64,000 nt of DNA from Paludibacteraceae bacterium. Lineage in GTDB: Bacteria; Bacteroidota; Bacteroidia; Bacteroidales; Paludibacteraceae. A program made the translations under genes and the position numbers. Within the stretch, counting starts at the first letter, position 1, and each line of letters opens with the position of its first letter. Below are positions 1-9,340 of this stretch, one piece after another. The stretch spans positions 124,001 to 188,000 of the forward strand of contig JAFVTU010000009.1 in assembly GCA_017503075.1 (NCBI GenBank), in the 5' to 3' direction. The notes under the pieces are model-generated. The model worked only from the letters and a program-made list of their open reading frames with translations. It made no database searches and was not told the origin of the DNA.

Positions 1-2580
1 AATACCAGTAGGAGGATATATATTGGCATTTTTGCTATTGTTGCGGTATGCGAAATACACGCATTCGTTGACTTCGTCATATGCCATTTGTGTGATACCC
101 ACCGACTCTATGCCTGTGCCTTCTCTATTAAGGAGGTTACCGTCAAGATTGCTTGCAAAATCCATACCTTGATACTGGATAGCCTTTTTATTGATATCAC
201 TTGGAGACATCATCGCTTGCCACTCCGCATAACTACATACAGCCACGCAGTTTGTCGTCGGCACCATGGCGCAGAAGATCACTTTATCATGCTTCTTTGA
301 GTAGTAGAACGAACCTATCTTCATGCCCTGGCAAATGATACCCTCTTCAGGAAGTAGGTCTCTATCACCATAGGTAATCGGATCCGGCAATATATCTCCA
401 TCTCTAAAGCAGAATGTACCTACAGCGTTATAGTAGGTTGACCAATGCCATACATTGTCGATCTTAGCGAAGTTGCGACTAATAGCACCATATGCTAGTC
501 CATTACCATAATAATGCAATCGGTTGTGGGTCACAAAATATGGATATGCATATTCGCTGTACATATTGTCGCGGTCGTTGAGATGTACCTTTATGATACC
601 TGTATTACGGTTCGCATAGTAGAGGTAATCACCTTCTATATAGCCATAGAATGGGTCGTTAAACGCTGCTTGTCCCACATTGCTAATCATCGTCTCTACA
701 CGGCTACCATCTTTGGACAGCACGCTGATCTTACCATCACCCAAAACGCTAGCTGCGTCATTGACGTAGGTGAATTGTTTACCAGCATCTAGAACATAAA
801 GCAACGAGTCCTTGAATAAGATATTGAACGCATGCTCCGTATAGAAGCCTAAGTCGTATGGCGTATTTATCATATCTGGAGGTAATTCTCCATTCTTTAT
901 TGCCTTGAGTGCCATGATATTACCTTGTGCAGTAGCATAGTATAGGGTAGGCACTTCTTTGTAATACCCCACAGGAATCTGTATATTCTCCTGTGGCATA
1001 GCCACGCCATTGATGGTGACTTGACAGGTAACTTGTGCAGTACCTACGTGGCTAAATAGCAGTTGAGGAGTCGTTTCTCCTTCGTAGCTAGTGATTATCT
1101 CTCCCGTGTTGGCATCCCTTGTGTCCTCAGGTAGTGTCCAGAGGTATCGTTTAGCACCTTGAAGCGAGGTGTAGTACTTACCTATTTGTAGTGTGACGGG
1201 TGTTGTTCTTACAATGATAGGTTCGCTGGCTGCTATCACCTTGTATTTTTCCACTATGTTGTCTAGCGAGATACTATGTGTATTAGTCTTAGCGCTATTG
1301 CCCTGCTTGTCATATACATGGAACTCGGCATTGACCATATACTTCTTCTTGTATTGTAAGTCATAAAAGCCATTATCATTCATGAGCAAAGCCATATAGC
1401 TGACCGAATCTTTCCATACTCGGTCTAATCGTGCTTCGATTTCTGGGTACACATAACGCACTTCATCTATCCATGGTTGTAGGATAAGTACGGTATCGTA
1501 GTAGTATGTGGTATCTATACGAGGAGGACGACCACTAACCTTGATCGTAGTGTCTATCCGTATGCCCAAGGTGTCGAAGTGGGTTGTACTCCAGATGGTA
1601 TCATGTTGTTTGAACATATATTCCCACTTATTGGAATTGGCATTGAACATAGAGTCAGTCATCCACTGCCAGTCCTCATCGCTTATGATTCCGACCCTTC
1701 GATTAACCATGCGATAGGCATCATAGTTTCTGCCGTGTTTGGATGAGTCCATTATGGTCTTGACTGCATTCTTAAACTCCTGAGGGAAGTTCTCGCCAAA
1801 ATACGATTTCATATTCTGCGTAAACCCATTGGTATCTCGTGGATTACTCCATTCTGTCGGAGATAATGTATCGTTGAGCGTAGCCACAAAATGATTGTTG
1901 CACACATAGGACTGTGTGTCGTCGCTCCATGAGTTAGCGTTATGGCTGTAGCGTTGTTTCTCAGCCATAGGTAGGATGGTTCGCGATGCTCCTGTAGGCG
2001 AGTATGTATAGTTGATTAGTGGGCAATTGGCTGATTTCTCTTCTACTTCCACTATTTCGTACCATACCGATGTGTAGTCCACAGGCGAGTTCTTGCTATC
2101 GTATTCGGCTACAAAACGGATGTCTTCGCCAGTTTGTGCAGTTTCGTTATATATTGTCCATGCGGCTTTGGGTGCTCCGTTGCTAGTAGCTTTACCAATC
2201 ACGGTCAGAGGATAGGTGGCTATTTGCCCCTTGTGGCTAACTTGCACCTCTGCTTGACCAGGGTGTTTTCCTGTGGCAAAGCCTCTAGTGTAGCTTCCAC
2301 TTACGCTGATCAACTCTCCATCGCGTGTTCCCCAAGATAAGTTCATCGTACTACCCGGTATGATATTGGTTGTCAGATTAGCTTCTTCGCCCACACGAAT
2401 GGTGTTTTTATCTGCACTGAGTTGCAAATCGCTTTGGGTAGTCACAAAACTCAGACTATCCAACTGCTCCTGCGAGATGGCTTCTATATTGCCATTGGTT
2501 CGATGCACATATATCCTTTCTTGTGCATACATATAGCACATACACATGAGTGCTACGATGATGATATATAGTCGTTTCAT
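1..2580 (-). CDS. Ig/PKD-type secreted surface protein, partial (3' end beyond left edge)
   Basis: An open minus-strand frame runs without a stop from an ATG at 2580 to the left edge, giving the first 860 residues. The N-terminus is a signal peptide (MKRLYIIIVALMCMCYMYAQ) with a likely signal peptidase I cut after AQ; no lipobox is evident. A short segment follows that ends in a DSLSF motif, as in many Bacteroidales surface proteins, then a BIG2-like Ig domain (about 45-125), a PKD/Ig-like middle, and a C-terminal part rich in short beta repeats that reads like a propeller. It lies 20 nt downstream of the SusD-like gene and probably shares its transcript. Similar proteins accompany SusC/SusD pairs and are thought to bind glycans or peptides at the surface; that role is inference here. 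Exact family uncertain. Confidence 0.6.
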   Translation of the reverse strand, partial: MKRLYIIIVALMCMCYMYAQERIYVHRTNGNIEAISQEQLDSLSFVTTQSDLQLSADKNTIRVGEEANLTTNIIPGSTMNLSWGTRDGELISVSGSYTRGFATGKHPGQAEVQVSHKGQIATYPLTVIGKATSNGAPKAAWTIYNETAQTGEDIRFVAEYDSKNSPVDYTSVWYEIVEVEEKSANCPLINYTYSPTGASRTILPMAEKQRYSHNANSWSDDTQSYVCNNHFVATLNDTLSPTEWSNPRDTNGFTQNMKSYFGENFPQEFKNAVKTIMDSSKHGRNYDAYRMVNRRVGIISDEDWQWMTDSMFNANSNKWEYMFKQHDTIWSTTHFDTLGIRIDTTIKVSGRPPRIDTTYYYDTVLILQPWIDEVRYVYPEIEARLDRVWKDSVSYMALLMNDNGFYDLQYKKKYMVNAEFHVYDKQGNSAKTNTHSISLDNIVEKYKVIAASEPIIVRTTPVTLQIGKYYTSLQGAKRYLWTLPEDTRDANTGEIITSYEGETTPQLLFSHVGTAQVTCQVTINGVAMPQENIQIPVGYYKEVPTLYYATAQGNIMALKAIKNGELPPDMINTPYDLGFYTEHAFNILFKDSLLYVLDAGKQFTYVNDAASVLGDGKISVLSKDGSRVETMISNVGQAAFNDPFYGYIEGDYLYYANRNTGIIKVHLNDRDNMYSEYAYPYFVTHNRLHYYGNGLAYGAISRNFAKIDNVWHWSTYYNAVGTFCFRDGDILPDPITYGDRDLLPEEGIICQGMKIGSFYYSKKHDKVIFCAMVPTTNCVAVCSYAEWQAMMSPSDINKKAIQYQGMDFASNLDGNLLNREGTGIESVGITQMAYDEVNECVYFAYRNNSKNANIYPPTGI

Positions 2581-2600
2581 ATTTTTTATATGATTAGTGG

Positions 2601-4673
2601 TTATTTCCATGGGGTGTTATCAGCACATGTAACAATATTCGCATTCTTTTGTGCCCATATCATGCGTTTTCTGAGGATAGCGGGATTGAGTTGCCAGCGT
2701 TCGTCTGCATCCACCGTGTAGTAGCCCAATCGCTGTAGTTCGGGTAGGGCATATGTGGTAGGCGATGGATTGATTCGCATGATCCATGCGTTAGGTGACA
2801 AGCTCGCATTCACACCGAAGTCATCCGCCGTCCACCAGTATGGCTCATATAGGTTGTAAGGGCGGCGCAATGAGTAGGTCAAGCGGAAGTTGACAGAATC
2901 CTGCGCGAAAGTGGCGCGTCTGCCATTGTGTACATGTTTCACATCGTACACATAGACAGGAGCGTGTCCTGCGGTTGGATGCACATAGGAGATGCCGTTT
3001 TCAGAAGAACTATAGTTGTATCGACGCATATCTGTCCATTGCTCAGGTTGAAGATACATGGCTGCATACTTCTGTTGCATCAAGTCGGCAATAGTAAACT
3101 TATTCGCATTTGGCAGTTTGATATTAAAGAATCGATGGTATTGATCCAACGCACCGCCCGTATAAGCATTCGGGTCTATATCACTCAACAAATCCTCTTC
3201 AATACCATAACGCTTCATACTCTCCTTAGTTGCTTCTACCGTAGTACTATATGCTCCCTTGATATCCCCAGCCCAATACTGTGCCTCTGCTTTGATGAAC
3301 ATAAGTTCTTCAGTGGTCATCAACGCAATATAGCCCGTGTTTTGGGTATATGGATTGGTAGATGAATATAGGTTAGGGAAGTCGGTAAGCACCTTATCTG
3401 TGGTTGTACCGATGTTGCTCTCTACATGGAGCATGGATACACGGTTGCCACGAGCTGCCATCATACGGCTAGCACGAGGGTCTAAAGCATGACCAGTACG
3501 ATCGATTTGGAGGCCATTATCTATGCTTCCCAGGATAGCATGCAAGAAGAAGGTCGTAGGTATAGATCTATATAGATTGTTGTTGAACAACTGCGCTGGG
3601 TAAGGAGCAGTCTCTCCCCAAGGGCATGATGTCGCATACGAATCATTAGTGTATTGGTAGAGTGGATCTTGCCAATTGGTTAGTGCCGCATCTACTGCGG
3701 CAATTATCTTCTGGCAGTTAGCCGCAGTGTTGTCCCAATTAGGTAGTTTGCGCAACCATAGACGCGCCTTGAGGGCTTGGCAAAAACTAGCCCATTTGCT
3801 CAGATCACCTCCATAGATGGGATCTAATTGTGTATCTATTTTGAGGTTGGTGCTACAGTTTACATAGTCCGATGATTGATATGCTACTAATAGGTCTTCT
3901 ACCTCCTTGAACATCCAGTCGTATATCTCTTGTTGTGTTTTGTATTTTGGAGTGACAAACATACTCATATTGGCTTCAGGCAGATCTCCATATAGGTCTG
4001 TAGCCAGCATGGTAGCCATCAGCTGGATGGTACGCGCAATGAGGCTGACATTCTTGTACCCTTTGGCTTCTGCCTCGCTTTGTAGTTGCAGGGCGGCAGG
4101 TATCATGTGTAGACTATGCCATGTCATATGAGGGTGCACATCCTGCCCAAAGTTCCATCCATTGCGATAGGGGTAGAGTGCTGTTTGCGTTTTTGATAGC
4201 GTGGTCACTGCTTGCGATAGGTATGCACCTATCTCAGCGGTAGAGTAGGTAGCCAATGCGGCATAGGATAGGAGTGTCGCTAGATTTCCCATCTCGTGAG
4301 TGGGTTCGACGGTTACCACGCAACTAGATGTGACCCCCTTGTAGGTGGTGTGTATGACGCACTGACCTATTCCAACGGCGTATAGCGTGTCTTGATAGAC
4401 ATATGCGACACTGGCATTTGTAGATAGCGGATATATGGGCTCACTAGCGATGCCTTCGCTTACCATATACGAAAATTTGCTTTTACTACCTGCTTTCAGC
4501 GTACACGATGCAGGTAATAGCACCTCTGCGTCGGGTTTGACATAGGTGATGCTATCAATAGTGGATAGCTCCCAAGTTAGTTGCATGCCGTTCTTCAGAT
4601 AGAAATGGGCATCTTGTGCCACGCAAAGGGATAAAAATCCGTAGGTACACAAAAGAATAAATAGTCGTTTCAT
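2601..4673 (-). CDS. SusD/RagB-like nutrient-binding protein with N-terminal Ig-like extension
   Basis: 690 residues. The C-terminal 560 residues resemble the SusD-like_2 family: TPR-like helices and a late segment containing QQKYAAMYLQPEQWTDMRR, which matches the conserved end of these proteins. SusD proteins cap the outer-membrane transporter SusC and bind oligosaccharide or peptide. Residues 1-130 are unusual: a signal peptide ending in VAQ, a DSITY motif and a BIG2-like domain precede the SusD part. The usual lipobox is missing: the only candidate Cys has Leu at -1, so signal peptidase I cleavage looks more likely. I chose the ATG at 4673 (MKRLFILL) over a TTG six codons upstream because it matches the MKRL start of the next gene. 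No SusC gene is in view; upstream is pgk on the other strand. Confidence 0.75.
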   Translation of the reverse strand: MKRLFILLCTYGFLSLCVAQDAHFYLKNGMQLTWELSTIDSITYVKPDAEVLLPASCTLKAGSKSKFSYMVSEGIASEPIYPLSTNASVAYVYQDTLYAVGIGQCVIHTTYKGVTSSCVVTVEPTHEMGNLATLLSYAALATYSTAEIGAYLSQAVTTLSKTQTALYPYRNGWNFGQDVHPHMTWHSLHMIPAALQLQSEAEAKGYKNVSLIARTIQLMATMLATDLYGDLPEANMSMFVTPKYKTQQEIYDWMFKEVEDLLVAYQSSDYVNCSTNLKIDTQLDPIYGGDLSKWASFCQALKARLWLRKLPNWDNTAANCQKIIAAVDAALTNWQDPLYQYTNDSYATSCPWGETAPYPAQLFNNNLYRSIPTTFFLHAILGSIDNGLQIDRTGHALDPRASRMMAARGNRVSMLHVESNIGTTTDKVLTDFPNLYSSTNPYTQNTGYIALMTTEELMFIKAEAQYWAGDIKGAYSTTVEATKESMKRYGIEEDLLSDIDPNAYTGGALDQYHRFFNIKLPNANKFTIADLMQQKYAAMYLQPEQWTDMRRYNYSSSENGISYVHPTAGHAPVYVYDVKHVHNGRRATFAQDSVNFRLTYSLRRPYNLYEPYWWTADDFGVNASLSPNAWIMRINPSPTTYALPELQRLGYYTVDADERWQLNPAILRKRMIWAQKNANIVTCADNTPWK

Positions 4674-4717
4674 AATATTAAAAGTTTTCAAGCGATGTTA
4701 CTCGCATATATTGGCTA

Positions 4718-4748
4718 CAAAGGTACGAAAAATATACGAATTATGCAA
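4718..4748 (-). promoter_or_regulatory. promoter of the SusD-like operon
   Basis: On the minus strand a TTG element (4746-4748) is followed after 20 nt by TACCTTTG (4718-4725), the Bacteroidetes -33/-7 pattern. It lies about 45 nt upstream of the chosen start. Confidence 0.75.
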
Positions 4749-4958
4749 GTGTTTTATAAAAAAAGCGCTTATGACGCCTTTATTATGTCTGCAACTACCC
4801 AACCAATCACCAATCATAGATCTGAAACGGGGCATTTTTGAGCATTTTTGTCAAATTCCGCCCACTTTCAGCGTTTTGATATTCCAAACATATGCTTTTC
4901 TGGTAGCCATATATTTGATAGATACATCTATCATTTTTGAAAAAATATTTTACGTAAC

Positions 4959-4989
4959 TTGTGTATATGCAAAATATTTCGTAATTTTG
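4959..4989 (+). promoter_or_regulatory. promoter of pgk
   Basis: TTG at 4959-4961, a 20 nt spacer and TAATTTTG at 4982-4989 fit the Bacteroidetes consensus. The start codon of pgk is 85 nt downstream, leaving a leader that contains the decamer repeat. Confidence 0.7.
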
Positions 4990-5010
4990 CAACCAAATTG
5001 GGTAAAAGTG

Positions 5011-5060
5011 TACAATACTGCACCACACTACACAATACTATACGATACTATACTAACTAA
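5011..5060 (+). repeat. five-copy decamer array in the pgk leader
   Basis: Five consecutive 10-mers: TACAATACTG, CACCACACTA, CACAATACTA, TACGATACTA, TACTAACTAA. The array sits in the presumed 5' leader of pgk. The same CACCACACTACACAAT string recurs inverted at 51389-51407, and a related TACAC repeat lies inside queA. Confidence 0.8.
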
Positions 5061-5074
5061 TAAATTATACGATT

Positions 5075-6322
5075 ATGACAATTAATGATTACAAATTCGC
5101 TGGAAAGAAAGCGATTGTTCGCGTGGACTTTAATGTGCCATTGAACGAGAACGGACAAATCACAGACGACACCCGTATTCGCGGTGCGTTGCCAACCCTC
5201 AAACACATCCTCGAAGAGGGTGGTGCGCTCATCATCATGAGCCACATGGGTAAACCAAAAGGTAAAGTAGTGGCTAAATATAGCTTGAAGCAAATTGTTG
5301 ACGCTGTTAGTGCTGCACTCGGTGCTCCAGTACAATTCGCTGAGGATTGCGCTAAAGCTGCTGAGCAAGCTGCTGCCCTCAAAGCAGGTGAAGTGCTTCT
5401 TCTCGAGAACCTCCGCTACTATCCAGAAGAGGAAGGCAAACCAGTAGGTATCGACAAAGAGGATCCTGCATACGAAGAGGCTAAGAAAGCGATGAAGGCA
5501 AGCCAAAAAGAGTTCGCTAAGACTCTCGCTAGCTATGCTGACTGCTATGTAAACGACGCTTTCGGTACTGCTCACCGCAAACACGCTTCTACTGCAGTTA
5601 TCGCTGACTACTTCGATGCTGATAACAAGATGCTCGGCTACCTCATGGAGAAAGAGGTACAAGCTGTGGATAATATCCTGAGTAACATCAAGCGTCCTTT
5701 CACCGCTATTATGGGTGGCTCTAAGGTTTCTACCAAGATTGGTATCATCGAAAACCTTATGGACAAGGTGGACAACCTCATCCTCTGTGGTGGTATGACC
5801 TATACTTTCGCTAAAGCCAATGGTGGCGAGATTGGTAACTCTATCTGCGAGAACGACAAACTCGAGCTCGCACTTGATATCATCGCTCAAGCTAAGGCAA
5901 AAGGTGTGAACCTCGTATTGGCTACCGACTGCGTAGCAGCTGATGATTTCTCTAACGATGCTAACACTCAAATCTGCCCAAGCAACGCTATCCCAGAGGG
6001 TTGGGAAGGTGTGGACGCTGGTCCAGAGAGCCGCAAAGCATTTGCTGCAGCTATTGAAGGCGCTAAGACTATCCTTTGGAATGGTCCTGCAGGTGTGTTC
6101 GAGTTTGATAACTTCGCTGCTGGTTCTAAGGCAATCGCTGAGGCAATTGCTAAAGCTACCGACGAAGGTGCATATAGTTTGATTGGTGGTGGCGATAGCG
6201 TAGCTTGTGTGAACAAGTTCGGTATGGCTGACCGTGTAAGTTATATTTCTACTGGTGGTGGCGCATTGCTCGAGGCAATCGAGGGTAAAGTGCTCCCAGG
6301 TGTAGCAGCAATTAAAGGTTAA
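5075..6322 (+). CDS. pgk: phosphoglycerate kinase
   Basis: Glycolytic enzyme that moves a phosphate from 1,3-bisphosphoglycerate to ADP in the cytoplasm. 415 residues, normal for bacterial PGK. The N-domain signature VDFNVPL is near residue 18, the substrate-binding HMGKPKG near 58, NDAFGTAHR near 165, GGSKVSTKI near 214, and the nucleotide-binding GGGDSV near 372. The ATG at 5075 gives the standard short PGK N-terminus. Its own promoter is upstream and the DUF3127 gene starts 4 nt after its stop, so the two are probably co-transcribed. Codon use is G+C richer than the flanking intergenic sequence, as expected for a highly expressed gene. Confidence 0.98.
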   Translation: MTINDYKFAGKKAIVRVDFNVPLNENGQITDDTRIRGALPTLKHILEEGGALIIMSHMGKPKGKVVAKYSLKQIVDAVSAALGAPVQFAEDCAKAAEQAAALKAGEVLLLENLRYYPEEEGKPVGIDKEDPAYEEAKKAMKASQKEFAKTLASYADCYVNDAFGTAHRKHASTAVIADYFDADNKMLGYLMEKEVQAVDNILSNIKRPFTAIMGGSKVSTKIGIIENLMDKVDNLILCGGMTYTFAKANGGEIGNSICENDKLELALDIIAQAKAKGVNLVLATDCVAADDFSNDANTQICPSNAIPEGWEGVDAGPESRKAFAAAIEGAKTILWNGPAGVFEFDNFAAGSKAIAEAIAKATDEGAYSLIGGGDSVACVNKFGMADRVSYISTGGGALLEAIEGKVLPGVAAIKG

Positions 6323-6326
6323 GAAT

Positions 6327-6719
6327 ATGGAAATTTCAGGTAAGATTATACAAGTATTGCCAGAGCAAGGTGGCGTAAGTAAAACCTCTGGCAAGGAGTG
6401 GAAACTCCAAGCTTATGTGCTTGAGACACAGGAGCAATACCCACGCAAGGTGCATTTTGAGGTGTTTGGCGAGGACCGTATCAAAGCTAACCTATGCCAA
6501 TTGGATGATATTGTAACTGTTAGTTTCGATATTGAAAGCCGCGAGTTCAACGGCCGTTGGTACACTTCCATCCGTGCATGGAAGATTCAACAAGGCGTAG
6601 TTGACGCTGCTGCTCCACAAGTCGTTCCTGTTGCGCAACCAGTAGCTGCTCCACAAGCTAATGTGGAGACATTCGACGCTGCTGCAGGCGTAGATGAAAC
6701 TACTGATTTGCCATTCTAA
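6327..6719 (+). CDS. DUF3127 domain protein
   Basis: 130 residues. Residues 1-85 match the DUF3127 family, a Bacteroidota protein with an OB-like fold: the start MEISGKIIQVLPEQGGVSK, a central HFEVFGEDRI and FNGRWYTSIRAWKI. The remaining 45 residues are an Ala/Val/Gln linker ending in an acidic DETTDLPF tail; such a tail recalls single-strand-binding proteins, where DLPF-like ends recruit partners. That resemblance is an inference, not a demonstrated function. The start ATG at 6327 follows the pgk stop by 4 nt, which suggests translational coupling. Confidence 0.85.
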   Translation: MEISGKIIQVLPEQGGVSKTSGKEWKLQAYVLETQEQYPRKVHFEVFGEDRIKANLCQLDDIVTVSFDIESREFNGRWYTSIRAWKIQQGVVDAAAPQVVPVAQPVAAPQANVETFDAAAGVDETTDLPF

Positions 6720-6727
6720 TAGATAAT

Positions 6728-6820
6728 GGACGCGCCGAAGGCGCTATGGGACGCCGCAGAGCGGCTATTGGGTATTGGACGGCGTACCGCCTATTGGGTA
6801 TAGGACGCCTTTCGGGCTAT
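6728..6820 (+). repeat. array of four hairpin units between GGAC and TAT
   Basis: Four units in a row each read GGAC, a hairpin, then TAT. Hairpins: GCGCC-GAA-GGCGC (6732-6744), GCCGC-AGA-GCGGC (6753-6765), GGCG-TAC-CGCC (6781-6791), and a weaker GCCTTTCGGGC (6807-6817). The spacers after units 2 and 3 are TGGGTATTGGAC-like. Stems differ but pairing is kept. The array ends 2 nt before the next start codon. Confidence 0.85.
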
Positions 6821-6822
6821 AG

Positions 6823-7809
6823 ATGATGAAAAAGATTATCGGATGGATAATAGGATTATGCCTTCTGGCAGGTGGCGCTACTACTTGCGCCATCCGCTGG
6901 GAGGCGTGGTTTGGTAATCCGCCTGAGCCAGAATGGGTAGGGGACACTATCGATTATCAGTTCATCACTTTTGCCGACGATAGCGTTTTGTACGGTGCGC
7001 AGCAAGATACACTACAATTCCTTTTGCTAGGCGATATTCACAACTCGCTTACCAAGGCGCAGATGGCTCTGCTGGCTGTGCGCCATACGGATATAGACTT
7101 CTGGTCACAGACGGGCGACTGGATGGAGCGCCCGTATCTGTACTATGAACAGATGATGTACCAGTCGCTAGTAGGTACAGGTTGGGAGGCATTGCCCGTG
7201 GTGGCTATTCCGGGTAATCATGAATATCTTAAAGGGGTAGTAAAAACGTTGCCTGAGAAGTGGAAAAGCATTTTTCCTAATCCGCAGAATGGTCCTGCCA
7301 GGTTCTTAGGTACGACCTACTTTGTGGACTTCCCACAATTGCGACTGATAGCAATTGACACGGATGGTCTGCATCGTATGTCCGACTATACACAAGTAGC
7401 ATTTTGGCTAAAGAAAACTTTGCGTGAGGCAGGTGATAAGTTCACTATAGTGATGATGCACCACCCTGTTTATAGCACTGCTAAAGGCAGACAAAATCCG
7501 CTCATGTGGCTAACGTTTTACGGTGCTATGCGCGAAGCGGATGTGGTGTTCTCTGGTCATGACCATAACTATGCTCGCCGCACAGAGTATTATAAGGAGC
7601 GTTTTTGGAAGAAAGAAGAACCCACAGTGTTTATTGCTACCAACGCCTCCACGAAGAAGTATCCTGTGAAGGAAAATAATAAATACGAAACTTCGCTAGC
7701 GGGCGAACCTGTATATGAATATATCTTGGTTACGCCTAGTGCATTAAAGATAAAAACCTACACCCTCTTGTCAGGTGAACTGATAGATGAGGTAGAGATG
7801 GTGAAGTGA
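6823..7809 (+). CDS. calcineurin-like metallophosphoesterase, membrane-anchored or secreted
   Basis: 328 residues. Residues 1-22 form a hydrophobic signal or anchor. The dinuclear-metal motifs of the calcineurin-like phosphoesterase fold are in order: GDIHN (70-74), GDW near 90, GNHEY near 132, HHPVYS near 213 and GHDHNYAR near 245. It resembles the purple-acid-phosphatase-like group that acts outside the cytoplasm. The substrate cannot be told. Two adjacent ATGs (6823, 6826) are possible starts; both directly follow the hairpin array, so no separate ribosome site is visible. A rho-independent terminator follows the stop. Confidence 0.85.
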   Translation: MMKKIIGWIIGLCLLAGGATTCAIRWEAWFGNPPEPEWVGDTIDYQFITFADDSVLYGAQQDTLQFLLLGDIHNSLTKAQMALLAVRHTDIDFWSQTGDWMERPYLYYEQMMYQSLVGTGWEALPVVAIPGNHEYLKGVVKTLPEKWKSIFPNPQNGPARFLGTTYFVDFPQLRLIAIDTDGLHRMSDYTQVAFWLKKTLREAGDKFTIVMMHHPVYSTAKGRQNPLMWLTFYGAMREADVVFSGHDHNYARRTEYYKERFWKKEEPTVFIATNASTKKYPVKENNKYETSLAGEPVYEYILVTPSALKIKTYTLLSGELIDEVEMVK

Positions 7810-7829
7810 GATGAGTCAATGAAATAAAA

Positions 7830-7860
7830 CAACCAACTGAGAGGCTGGTTGCTTTTTGTT
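7830..7860 (+). terminator. terminator after the metallophosphoesterase gene
   Basis: CAACCA (7830-7835) pairs with TGGTTG (7846-7851), followed by CTTTTTGTTTT. It ends the plus-strand pgk run and faces the end of the symporter gene. Confidence 0.75.
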
Positions 7861-7885
7861 TTATTTGTAAGGAAGAGAATTAGTC

Positions 7886-9334
7886 TTATGCTGGTTTCTT
7901 GGTTGGCTTGATGAGTAGCAGCATACCCACAATGGTAAGTAGTGCGTTGAGGATGAGGCGCTCGTGAGAGAACACATAACCATTGAACCACTCCGCTGAA
8001 TTCACATCGATGATCCATGTGATGACAGGAGCAGCGATGACAGCGATTGGAATCCAACGGTCGCGCACCTGACGCTTGGTGAAGATGCCAAAGCAGAACA
8101 TACCGAGCAATGGGCCATAGGTGTAGCTAGCTACCTTATACACAGTCTGGATGACAGAATCATCGTTGAGCAAGTGAATCACATAGATGCACACCGCCAT
8201 CAAAACAGCCATACCAATATGCACCCAAGTGCGCACTTTAGTTAACTTGGCATCATTCTCCTTGTTGAGGATATCCACTGTAAAGGAGGTGGTGAGTGCA
8301 GTGAGTGCGCCACCTGCAGCGGAGTAAGCGGCTGCGATGAAACCAATGATAAAGAGGATGCCTACAATCACAGGGAAGTAGTTGCCCGTCGCCAAGAACG
8401 GGAAGACATCGTCGCCCTTGAGATTAGCTACCTCGCTTATTCCCATTTGATTAGCATACGAATAGAGCAAGAAACCAAGGAAGAGGAAAAGACCAATTAC
8501 CACAATCTGCATGAGTGCACCCACAATGAGGTTCTTCTGGCTCTCGCGAGGGTTCTTGCAGGAGAGGGTACGCTGCATAAGGTCTTGATCCAAACCTGTA
8601 GTAGCAATGACAAGGAAGACACCCGCGAGGAACTGCTTCCAGAAATAGGTGCCCTCTTTAGGATTATCAAAGAAGAAAGTACGAGTCATATCACTAGCTC
8701 CCCAATTGTCGATATTCACGCCCGCGCGAAGCACGAAATAGATACAGAGTGCCACGGATAGAATAAGGCAGCAGGTCTTCAGTAGGTCGGTCCAGATGAG
8801 CGACTTGACACCGCCCTTGAAGGTGCAGAGATAGACAATAAGCACGGTGATGATGGCATTTACCCAGAATGGTACGGGTACTGCCAGTTTGTCAAATACT
8901 AGCAGCTGAAGCACCTCGCTCACTACGAAGAGGCGCACACTAGCACCAAGCATCTTGCTCACAAAGAAGAGCCATGCACCCGACTTATACGTGCTCATAC
9001 CAAAACGCTGTTGCAGGTATTGGTAGATAGAGGTGAGGTTGAGCTTGTAGTATAGCGGAATCAGTACATAAGCAATGAGGAACTGACCTACGGTGAAGCC
9101 GAGCACCATCTGCATGTATGCCCAACCCGAAGTGGCAACCATACCTGGCACACTGACGAAAGTGACGCCTGAAATGGCTGCACCGATGGTGGACATGGCT
9201 ACGAGCAGCCAGTTGCTGCTGCGGTTGCCCGAGAAGAAACCTGCATTGTCGGCCTTACGACCAGCCAGATAAGAGATGAAAAACAGCAATGCAAAGTAGC
9301 ATGCGATAACGATAAGGATTGTTAGTGGATTCAT
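7886..9334 (-). CDS. sodium:solute symporter (SSS family)
   Basis: 482 residues with about 13 predicted membrane helices and the SSS-family core, including a GFFSGNRSSNW segment near residue 33 and a STIGAAISGVTF stretch near 49 that matches TM1/TM2 of sodium/sugar symporters. It lies 64 nt downstream of the NamZ-type gene on the same strand. Bacteroidales often pair a symporter of this family with DUF1343/NamZ genes, which suggests uptake of amino sugars such as MurNAc across the inner membrane. The substrate is inferred from context. The leader just before its ATG carries a TTGAAC repeat with a perfect hairpin 17 nt upstream. Confidence 0.85.
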   Translation of the reverse strand: MNPLTILIVIACYFALLFFISYLAGRKADNAGFFSGNRSSNWLLVAMSTIGAAISGVTFVSVPGMVATSGWAYMQMVLGFTVGQFLIAYVLIPLYYKLNLTSIYQYLQQRFGMSTYKSGAWLFFVSKMLGASVRLFVVSEVLQLLVFDKLAVPVPFWVNAIITVLIVYLCTFKGGVKSLIWTDLLKTCCLILSVALCIYFVLRAGVNIDNWGASDMTRTFFFDNPKEGTYFWKQFLAGVFLVIATTGLDQDLMQRTLSCKNPRESQKNLIVGALMQIVVIGLFLFLGFLLYSYANQMGISEVANLKGDDVFPFLATGNYFPVIVGILFIIGFIAAAYSAAGGALTALTTSFTVDILNKENDAKLTKVRTWVHIGMAVLMAVCIYVIHLLNDDSVIQTVYKVASYTYGPLLGMFCFGIFTKRQVRDRWIPIAVIAAPVITWIIDVNSAEWFNGYVFSHERLILNALLTIVGMLLLIKPTKKPA

Positions 9335-9340
9335 ATTACT

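Larger units (their letters stand above)
4674..5074. other. divergent intergenic region between the SusD-like gene and pgk
   Basis: 401 nt without a convincing gene. It holds the two divergent promoters (4718-4748 minus, 4959-4989 plus) and a five-copy decamer repeat next to pgk (5011-5060). An open frame of 124 codons on the plus strand (4711-5085) has no recognisable features and overlaps the minus promoter, so it is not called. Confidence 0.7.

Noticed and set aside
4711-5085. 124-codon plus-strand frame upstream of pgk
   Set aside because: A+T-rich, overlaps the promoters and the decamer array, no recognisable domain.
5057-6394. 445-codon open frame on the minus strand
   Set aside because: It lies exactly opposite pgk, whose biased codons open the antisense frame; the translation matches no family and is Cys/Ser/Thr-rich.
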